Source of the DNA: Actinomycetes bacterium
Lineage (GTDB): Bacteria > Actinomycetota > Actinomycetes > Actinomycetales > Microbacteriaceae
DNA length: 5,713 nucleotides
Assembly: GCA_023386365.1 (NCBI GenBank)
Contig: JAEWJX010000032.1
Location: 1 to 5,713, forward strand
Reading direction: 5' to 3'
The notes below the pieces were generated by a model. The model searched no databases and was not told the DNA's origin. It saw nothing but the letters and a program-made list of their open reading frames with translations. Positions 1 to 4,954 of the stretch are shown here, in pieces. A program made the position numbers and the translations under genes. Numbering within the stretch: the first letter of the stretch is position 1; each line of letters opens with the position of its first letter.

Positions 1-15
1 CCCGCTTCGTTGTCG

Positions 16-306
16 TCAGCGCAGGAACAGGCGCGCGTTCTGCTGCTCGATTTCGGCGTACTGCTGGCCGGCCTGCGCGAGGGCGGCGCCGAGGGTGCTG
101 AGGGAGTCGTCGACCCGCTGCTGCGCGGCCCGCCATTCGGCGACGACGCCACGGAACGCGGCGGCGGCTGTTCCCTGCCACGAGGCCTGCAGTTGTTCGA
201 GTTGGGCGTGCAGGGCGCCGACGTCTCCCTGCACGCGTTCGACGGTGTGCCGTGCGGCTGTCGCCTGGGCGAGGACCGCTTCGCTGTCTACCTGGTAGGT
301 GCTCAT
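16..306 (-). CDS. WXG100 family (ESAT-6-like) protein
   Basis: A 96-residue protein with the size and layout of the WXG100 family: two helices joined by a turn carrying the W-x-G motif (W43-Q44-G45), followed by a C-terminal Y-x-x-x-D/E type signal (Y83 to E87). The helical arms (about 8-40 and 48-88) are rich in Ala, Gln and Glu, and there is no signal peptide or membrane segment. Family members form helical-hairpin dimers and are usually exported by type VII (ESX/Ess-like) systems or act as their chaperones; export here is inferred. Only one WXG100 gene is visible and no EccC-type ATPase is in the window, so it may be a homodimer served by a system elsewhere. It begins 9 bases after the kinase stop, so it is probably the last gene of the regulator-kinase operon. 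No clear Shine-Dalgarno precedes the ATG; a TAACGT hexamer lies 6 bases upstream. Family call is firm, role is not. Confidence 0.88.
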   Translation of the reverse strand: MSTYQVDSEAVLAQATAARHTVERVQGDVGALHAQLEQLQASWQGTAAAAFRGVVAEWRAAQQRVDDSLSTLGAALAQAGQQYAEIEQQNARLFLR

Positions 307-312
307 GCCGCC

Positions 313-318
313 ACGTTA
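313..318 (-). promoter_or_regulatory. Possible -10 hexamer of a leaderless promoter for the WXG100 gene
   Basis: On the minus strand TAACGT (fits TAnnnT) ends 6 bases before the WXG100 ATG, which would place the transcription start at or next to the start codon. The TAA is also the stop codon of the kinase gene. There is no good -35 (the best candidates around 335-342 match two or three positions), so this is weaker than the other promoters here. The lack of an SD sequence before this ATG supports leaderless or coupled translation. Confidence 0.35.
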
Positions 319-1998
319 GGAGCGCGGCGTCACCGCATCCGCCTCGGCGTCGGCATCCGGGGTGGCCGGCTCGTCGGTCTCCTTGGGGAGGAGGGGGATG
401 CTGACCCGGAAGGTGGCCCCGCCGCCGGCGGTTTCGAGCACTTCGACGTGGCCGTCGTGCTTCGCCACGATGCCGGCGACGATCGCGAGCCCGAGTCCCG
501 ATCCGCCGGTCTCGCGGGTGCGGGAGGTGTCGGCGCGCCAGAAGCGTTGGAAGATCTTCTCCCGCAGCTGCGGCGGGATGCCTTCGCCGTGGTCGACGAT
601 CGAGATGCAGCCGTAGCCGCCGGCGCGGTCCACGTCGACGACCAGTTCGATGGGGCTGTCGTCGGGGGTGAAGCGCATGGCATTACCCATGAGGTTCGTG
701 ACCACCTGGCGCAGCTTGTCTTCGTCGCCGAGCACGATCGGGCCCTCTTCGGGCAGCGGCGTCTCCTCGTGCTCGGTGACGGGCGCTACCGTGTCTTTGG
801 CGGGGCGTCGGCGCAGCCGCGCCAGCGTCGCGCCTGCGAGGGCGATGGGGCCGGTGACGGTGGTCGACGGGGGTGTGGTGACGGTGGCGGACGGTTCGGG
901 CTCGTCGTCGGGTTCCGACGGTTCGACGGGCCGCTCCGGCACGACGACGCGGATGGTGCGGGCCGGCGCCGAAGCTCCCGCATCGAGCGCGGCATCCTGG
1001 GCGATCGGCAGTAGATCGAGCGGCACGCGGTCGAGGCGGCGGGGTTCGTCGAGGCGGGCCAGCTGCAGCAGGTCTTCGACGAGCCCGCCCATGCGGATCG
1101 CTTCCCGTTCGATGCGGTCCATCGCCTGGGCGACGTCGTCGGGGTTCTGCAGGGCGCCCATCCGGTACAGCTCGGCGTAGCCGCGAAGCGAGACGAGGGG
1201 GGTGCGGAGTTCGTGGCTCGCGTCGCCGACGAAGCGGCGCATCTGGTCGACGGCGCGTTGGCGGTCGGCGAAGGCCCGGTCGATGCGGGCGAGCATCGTG
1301 TTGAGGGAGCGGTTGAGGCGGCCGACCTCGGTGTTGGGGGTGGCACCGCCGAGGCGTTGGGCGTAGTCGCCGGCCGCGAACCGGGCGGCGGTGCGTTCCA
1401 CGTCGCGGAGCGGCGCGAAGGTGCTGTTGACGAGCAGCTGCGTGACGGCCGCACCCAGCAGCACCACGGCGATCGCGAACAGGAAGAAGATGAGCCCGTA
1501 GCGGGTGATGGTGCTGTCGACGTCGGCCAGGTCGACGCCCACCACCAGGGTGACGAGCGAACCGTCCGGGAGGCTCAGCACGGTGGTCTTCACCTGCCAG
1601 TGGCCCTGGCCGCTCGAATCGCTGAGCGTCGTCGACTGGCCGTCGTGGATGTTGCTCCACGAGAGCGTCATGCCGGTGTAGTCGGGCTGCAGCGACTCCT
1701 CCGGCACGTTGTCGCAGATCTTCGTGCCGGTCGCGTCGAGCACCGCCACCAGGTAGCCGGGGTCGTACTGCACGTCGCAGTCGAGCACCGTGTCCGACGG
1801 GTAGCCGAGCACCTGCTGGAAGCCGGCCGTCACATCCGCGTCGACCTTCTCGAGCAGGTAGGTGCGCAGCACCGTCATGGTGCCCATGCCGGCGACGGCG
1901 AGCCCGAAGGTGAGCAGTAGCACGGTGACGCCGGTGATCTTGGTGCGCAGCGAGATGCCGTTCCACCATCGCTCGAACGAGGCGTGCAGCTTCGCCAT
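316..1998 (-). CDS. Membrane sensor histidine kinase (HAMP, HisKA, HATPase)
   Basis: A 560-residue two-component sensor kinase that autophosphorylates a histidine and passes the phosphate to the regulator encoded just upstream. Order: short cytoplasmic N-terminus; membrane segment about 20-44; extracytoplasmic sensor domain about 45-166 with only two cysteines (C74, C95), which could form a disulfide; membrane segment about 168-190; HAMP about 190-243; HisKA with the H-box SHELRTPL (H262); and an HATPase domain with N-box (N435, N439), G1 box (D469, G471, G473), F-box (F483) and G2 box (G499, G501, G503). All catalytic motifs are intact. An unusual Pro/Thr/acidic insertion (about 357-419) lies at the start of the HATPase domain, and an acidic tail (about 540-556) follows it. 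The ligand cannot be read from the sequence. The ATG at 1998 lies 40 bases after the regulator stop and has a modest G-rich stretch upstream. The architecture resembles actinobacterial TrcS/TcrY-type kinases, but I do not assign a name. Confidence 0.95.
   Translation of the reverse strand: MAKLHASFERWWNGISLRTKITGVTVLLLTFGLAVAGMGTMTVLRTYLLEKVDADVTAGFQQVLGYPSDTVLDCDVQYDPGYLVAVLDATGTKICDNVPEESLQPDYTGMTLSWSNIHDGQSTTLSDSSGQGHWQVKTTVLSLPDGSLVTLVVGVDLADVDSTITRYGLIFFLFAIAVVLLGAAVTQLLVNSTFAPLRDVERTAARFAAGDYAQRLGGATPNTEVGRLNRSLNTMLARIDRAFADRQRAVDQMRRFVGDASHELRTPLVSLRGYAELYRMGALQNPDDVAQAMDRIEREAIRMGGLVEDLLQLARLDEPRRLDRVPLDLLPIAQDAALDAGASAPARTIRVVVPERPVEPSEPDDEPEPSATVTTPPSTTVTGPIALAGATLARLRRRPAKDTVAPVTEHEETPLPEEGPIVLGDEDKLRQVVTNLMGNAMRFTPDDSPIELVVDVDRAGGYGCISIVDHGEGIPPQLREKIFQRFWRADTSRTRETGGSGLGLAIVAGIVAKHDGHVEVLETAGGGATFRVSIPLLPKETDEPATPDADAEADAVTPRS
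742..930 (-). other. Insertion inside the HATPase domain of the sensor kinase
   Basis: Residues about 357-419 of the kinase interrupt the usual spacing between the first HATPase strand (around TIRVVVPE) and the V-x-GDE-x-KLRQVV segment before the N-box. The insert has three parts: a Pro/Glu/Thr-rich stretch (357-382), a short hydrophobic-then-basic segment ending LARLRRR (about 385-398), and a second acidic/Pro stretch (about 403-419). The reading frame is continuous and codon use does not change, so a sequencing error is unlikely. Boundaries are approximate, judged from memory of the family pattern. Confidence 0.6.
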
Positions 1999-2038
1999 CA
2001 GGCGCCCCGTACCCGTGCTGCCGCGAACTGCGCCGCGG

Positions 2039-2731
2039 TCACGCCTTCGCGGTCTTGAGCATGTAGCCGAATCCGCGCTTCGTCTGGATCATCGGCTCGG
2101 CGGAGTGCTGGTCGATCTTGCGACGCAGGTACGAGATGTAGCTCTCGACGATGCCCGCGTCACCGTTGAAGTCGTACTCCCAGACGTGGTCGAGGATCTG
2201 CGCCTTCGAGAGCACCCGGTTGGGGTTGAGCATCAGGTAGCGCAGCAGCTTGAACTCGGTGGGCGACAGCTCGACGGAGACATCGCCCACGGTCACCTCG
2301 TGGGTGTCCTGATCCATGATCAGTTCGCCCGCGCGGATGACGGCATCTTCTTCGTCGTGCATGGTGCGACGCAGGATCGCCTTGATGCGCGCGACGATCT
2401 CGTCGAGGCTGAACGGCTTGGTGACGTAGTCGTCGCCGCCGACGGTGAGGCCGGTGATCTTGTCCTCGGTGTCGTCCTTCGCCGTGAGGAAGAGGATGGG
2501 GGCCGTGTAGCCGGAGGCCCGCAGACGCTTGGTGACCCCGAACCCGTTCATGTCGGGCAGCATCACGTCGAGGATGATGAGGTCGGGCTCCTCGTCGAGG
2601 ACCGCGGAGATCGCCTGGGCACCGTTGCTCACCGCGCGCACGGCGAAGCCGGCGAAGCGGAGGCTGGTGGTGAGGAGGTCGCGGATGTTGGGCTCGTCAT
2701 CGACGATGAGGATCTTGGGTCCGTCGCTCAT
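2039..2731 (-). CDS. OmpR/PhoB-family response regulator
   Basis: A 230-residue DNA-binding response regulator, full length for the family. The receiver domain (about 5-120) has the acidic pair D11-D12, phospho-acceptor D55 within LIILDVMLPD, switch T83 in FLTAKDD, and K105 in the VTKPF motif. The winged-helix effector (about 132-228) has LSPTEFKLLRYLMLNPNRVL, the helix around QILDHVWEYDF and the recognition helix VESYISYLRRKID, and ends in the TKRGFGYML wing. These residues are the standard set for phosphorylation and for binding direct-repeat operators as a dimer. It is the first gene of a leftward operon with its partner kinase 40 bases downstream. The upstream region has a good promoter (2738-2765) and a repeat that might serve autoregulation. 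The effector resembles actinobacterial TrcR/PhoP-type regulators, but target genes cannot be inferred. The ATG at 2731 starts exactly at the expected N-terminus (DGPKILIVDDE). Confidence 0.96.
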   Translation of the reverse strand: MSDGPKILIVDDEPNIRDLLTTSLRFAGFAVRAVSNGAQAISAVLDEEPDLIILDVMLPDMNGFGVTKRLRASGYTAPILFLTAKDDTEDKITGLTVGGDDYVTKPFSLDEIVARIKAILRRTMHDEEDAVIRAGELIMDQDTHEVTVGDVSVELSPTEFKLLRYLMLNPNRVLSKAQILDHVWEYDFNGDAGIVESYISYLRRKIDQHSAEPMIQTKRGFGYMLKTAKA

Positions 2732-2737
2732 GAAGCC

Positions 2738-2765
2738 ATTATCCTGCGTATTCGCTGGATGTCAC
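2738..2765 (-). promoter_or_regulatory. Sigma-70-type promoter of the regulator-kinase-WXG100 operon
   Basis: Minus strand: -35 GTGACA (2760-2765, five of six matches to TTGACA), a 16-base spacer, and -10 GATAAT (2738-2743, five of six matches to TATAAT). Only 6 bases separate the -10 from the regulator ATG, so the start of transcription should fall at or very near the start codon (leaderless or nearly so). An AGGA at 2742-2745 overlaps the -10 and could be mistaken for a ribosome site if transcription starts further upstream. Confidence 0.65.
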
Positions 2766-2810
2766 CTGGAATCTTTTCACCCCCGTCTGTCCCCCGGATG
2801 GATGGCGGCC

Positions 2811-2816
2811 TACGAT
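2811..2816 (+). promoter_or_regulatory. -10 element of a probable leaderless promoter for the oxidoreductase
   Basis: TACGAT (fits TAnnnT) lies 7 bases before the ATG at 2824, and no purine-rich Shine-Dalgarno is present. This is the expected spacing for transcription starting at the A of the start codon. A -35 candidate CTGTCC (2787-2792, three of six matches, 18-base spacer) is weak. The sequence around it (TACGATCGGGCGCATG) closely matches that before the folP-like gene. Confidence 0.55.
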
Positions 2817-2823
2817 CGGGCGC

Positions 2824-4071
2824 ATGAGCGCTGAGAGCTTCGTGATCGTGGGTGCCGGTCTCGCCGGCGCCGGGGCCGCCGCCGAGCTGCGGGAGCAGGG
2901 TTTCGGGGGAGACATCCACCTGATCGGCGCGGAGCCGCACGCCCCCTACATCCGGCCGCCGCTGTCGAAGGGCTACCTGCTGGGGGAGGAGGACCGAAGT
3001 TCGTTCGACGTGCATCCGCTCGAGTGGTACGCGGAGCACGACATCCGCTTCACGCCCGGATCGGTGGCCGTCTCGCTCGACCGCGAGGCCCGCCTGCTGG
3101 GGCTCTCGGGCGGCGACACGGTCGCCTACGACCGGCTGCTGCTCGCCACCGGCTCGTCGCCGCGCCCGCTGCCCCTGCCGGGCGGCGACCTGGCGGGCGT
3201 TCACGTTCTGCGCACGGTGGAGCAGTCGGATGCGCTCCGCGACGCGTTCGTGCCGGATGCGCGGGTGGTGGTGATCGGGGGAGGCTGGATCGGGATGGAG
3301 CTCGCCGCCGCAGCGCGCACCATCGGTGCGCACGTCACCGTGCTCCTGCGCAGCGACGTGCCCCTCGAATCGCAGCTGGGCCCCGAACTGGGCTCCGACT
3401 TCGCCCGCCTGCACGAGTTGCACGGTGTGGTGCTGCGCCCGGGTGTGCGGGTGCGCGAGGTGGTCGGCGAGGCCGGCCGCGCGACCGGCGTGCTGCTCGA
3501 GGCGGGCGAGGTGGTGCCCGCGGATGTCGTGGTCGCCGCGGTGGGCGCCGCGCCCGCCACCGCACTCGCCGCATCCGCAGGCCTTGCCGTCGACGACGGC
3601 GTGCTCGTCGACGAGCGGCTGCGCACCGACGACGAGCGCATCTGGGCGGCCGGGGATGTGGCGAACGCCGTGCACCCGCTGCTCGCCGCCGCGGGGCTGC
3701 CGGCCCGCATCCGCAGCGAGCACTGGGCGAACGCCGACAAGGGCGGCCCCGCGGCGGCGCGCTTCATGCTCGACGACCCCGGTACGTACGACGCGGTGCC
3801 GTACTTCTACACCGACCAGTTCGACCTGGGCATGGAGTACACCGGCTTCGCGACGCTGACCGAGGATGCCGAGGTCGTCATCCGCGGCGACCGCGCCGGC
3901 CGCGAGTTCATCGCGTTCTGGCTGCGCGAGGGGGCGGTGGTCGCGGGGATGAACGTGAACGTGTGGGGCGTTGCCGACGACATCGACCGGCTCGTGCGGG
4001 ACGGGTTGGCGGGGGCGCGGGTGGACCGCGCGCGGCTCGCCGATCCGGACGCGCCGCTCGGCGAGCTCTAG
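2824..4071 (+). CDS. FAD-dependent NAD(P)H oxidoreductase, ferredoxin/rubredoxin reductase type
   Basis: A 415-residue flavoprotein of the putidaredoxin/rhodocoxin/BphA4-like ferredoxin reductase family, which moves electrons from NAD(P)H through FAD to a small iron-sulfur protein in the cytoplasm. Visible parts: N-terminal FAD Rossmann motif VGAGLAGAG (G10, G12, G15); the family signature RPPLSKGYL (44-52); the LLLATGSSPRPL segment (105-116); a second Rossmann motif IGGGWIGME (151-159) for NAD(P)H; the second FAD motif ending IWAAGDVA (D278); and a C-terminal Reductase_C-type domain from about residue 325 (YFYTDQFDLGMEYTG). The length is normal. The second dinucleotide-binding strand ends in VTVLLRS, where NADH-specific members usually have an acidic residue, which hints at NADPH use. 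No ferredoxin, P450 or ring-hydroxylating oxygenase gene is nearby, so its partner is unknown. It is transcribed divergently from the two-component operon and ends 10 bases before the folP-like start. Confidence 0.92.
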   Translation: MSAESFVIVGAGLAGAGAAAELREQGFGGDIHLIGAEPHAPYIRPPLSKGYLLGEEDRSSFDVHPLEWYAEHDIRFTPGSVAVSLDREARLLGLSGGDTVAYDRLLLATGSSPRPLPLPGGDLAGVHVLRTVEQSDALRDAFVPDARVVVIGGGWIGMELAAAARTIGAHVTVLLRSDVPLESQLGPELGSDFARLHELHGVVLRPGVRVREVVGEAGRATGVLLEAGEVVPADVVVAAVGAAPATALAASAGLAVDDGVLVDERLRTDDERIWAAGDVANAVHPLLAAAGLPARIRSEHWANADKGGPAAARFMLDDPGTYDAVPYFYTDQFDLGMEYTGFATLTEDAEVVIRGDRAGREFIAFWLREGAVVAGMNVNVWGVADDIDRLVRDGLAGARVDRARLADPDAPLGEL

Positions 4072-4074
4072 CAT
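4069..4074 (+). promoter_or_regulatory. -10 element of a probable leaderless promoter for the folP-like gene
   Basis: TAGCAT (fits TAnnnT) lies 7 bases before the GTG at 4082. Its first three bases are the TAG stop codon of the oxidoreductase. A weak -35 (CGGACG, 4046-4051, three of six matches, 17-base spacer) lies inside the upstream gene. No Shine-Dalgarno of note is present (CGGGAAC only). Transcription would begin at or next to the GTG, giving a promoter internal to the rightward gene string. Confidence 0.5.
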
Positions 4075-4081
4075 CGGGAAC

Positions 4082-4954
4082 GTGACCTCCCCTCCCTCCA
4101 CCCGCCGCATCGGTGCCCGCGAGTTCGACTTCTCGCGCCGGGTGGCCGTGATGGCGATCGTGAACCGCACGCCCGACTCGTTCCACGACAAGGGCGCCAC
4201 CTTCGGGCTCGACAAGGCGGTGCAGGCATCCCTCGCGGCGGTCGCCGACGGCGCCGACTGGGTCGACGTGGGCGGAGTGCCGTTCGGGCGCGGGCCGGCC
4301 GTCGACCTGCCGGAGGAGCTTGACCGGATCGTTCCGCTGGTGGCCGCCATCCGGGCCGCGAGCGATGTGGTCATCTCGGTCGACACCTTCTCGGCGGGCG
4401 TCGCCGAGGCGGCGCTCGCGGCGGGTGCGGATGTCATCAACGACACCTCCGGACTCTGGGACCCGGCGATGGCCGGGGCGGTCGCGGCGGGTGGTGGCCA
4501 CATCGTGCTCACGCATTCGCTCACGCCGCCGCGCACCCCGCATCCGAGCCCCCGCTACGACGACGTGGTCGACACGGTCGTGGCCCACCTGCGCTCGCGC
4601 ATCGAGGTCGCGACCGCGGCGGGGGTGCCGTTCGAGCACCTCATCGTCGACCCCGGCCACGACCTCAACAAGAACACGCTGCACTCGCTCGAGATCACCC
4701 GCCGTCTCGGCGAGGTCGCCGCGCTCGGAGCACCGGTGCTGGTGGCCCTGTCGAACAAGGACTTCATCGGCGAGACCCTCGACCGTGGCCAGTACGAGCG
4801 CCTGGAGGGTTCGCTCGCCTCGGCGGTCGTCTCGATCATGAACGGCGCCCGCATCGTGCGGGTGCATGATGTGCGTGCGAGCGTCGCGGCGGTGCGCATG
4901 ACGGAGGCGATCCTCGGATGGCGGGAGCCGGCGTGGCTGAAGCACAACATGTAG
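4082..4954 (+). CDS. folP2: FolP2-type dihydropteroate synthase homologue
   Basis: A 290-residue TIM-barrel protein of the pterin-binding family. The GTG at 4082 is chosen because it follows the upstream stop by ten bases and gives a normal N-terminus; an ATG at 3971 would put 37 extra residues inside the oxidoreductase gene and read as nonsense. Pterin-site motifs are present: VMAIVNRTPDSF (23-34), DVGG (62-65), ISVDT (D101), IND (N120), DPGHD (D190) and IVRVHD (R260, H262). Two features differ from true dihydropteroate synthases. The STRPG loop after D-x-GG is replaced by VPFGRGPA (66-73), and the SRK motif reads SNK (224-226). These, with ALSNKDFIGETL, match mycobacterial FolP2 (Rv1207-like), which was reported to lack dihydropteroate synthase activity. 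The pterin pocket is therefore probably kept while the p-aminobenzoate site is not, and the substrate is uncertain. Its last 37 bases overlap the RibD-C-like gene. Family is certain; classical folate synthesis is doubtful. Confidence 0.9.
   Translation: MTSPPSTRRIGAREFDFSRRVAVMAIVNRTPDSFHDKGATFGLDKAVQASLAAVADGADWVDVGGVPFGRGPAVDLPEELDRIVPLVAAIRAASDVVISVDTFSAGVAEAALAAGADVINDTSGLWDPAMAGAVAAGGGHIVLTHSLTPPRTPHPSPRYDDVVDTVVAHLRSRIEVATAAGVPFEHLIVDPGHDLNKNTLHSLEITRRLGEVAALGAPVLVALSNKDFIGETLDRGQYERLEGSLASAVVSIMNGARIVRVHDVRASVAAVRMTEAILGWREPAWLKHNM
4903..4907 (+). promoter_or_regulatory. Ribosome binding site GGAGG for the RibD-C-like gene
   Basis: GGAGG sits within the end of the folP-like gene, 10 bases before the ATG at 4918. 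It is the clearest Shine-Dalgarno in the window and favours this ATG over the in-frame GTG at 4933. Being inside the upstream reading frame, it fits translational coupling between the two genes. Confidence 0.55.

Noticed and set aside
10..1014. Open frame of 334 codons on the plus strand opposite the WXG100 gene and kinase end
   Set aside because: It covers two recognisable minus-strand genes, and its product is Gly/Asp/Arg-rich without a domain. It is a shadow of GC-biased third positions.
2021..2038. Inverted repeat CCGCG...CGCGG between the regulator and kinase genes
   Set aside because: A 5-base stem with an 8-base loop and no T-tract. This is expected by chance at this G+C content and is not a convincing terminator or attenuator.
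3971..4081. Upstream ATG extending the folP-like gene by 37 residues
   Set aside because: The extension lies inside the oxidoreductase gene and encodes a Ser/Arg/Gly-rich stretch unlike the family N-terminus. The GTG at 4082 gives the normal length and has promoter-like sequence at leaderless spacing.
2728..4536. Long open frame on the minus strand (602 codons) opposite the oxidoreductase and folP-like genes
   Set aside because: It is antisense to two genes with clear family motifs. Its translation is a low-complexity Arg/Ala/Gly/His-rich string with no motif, typical of high-GC shadow frames.
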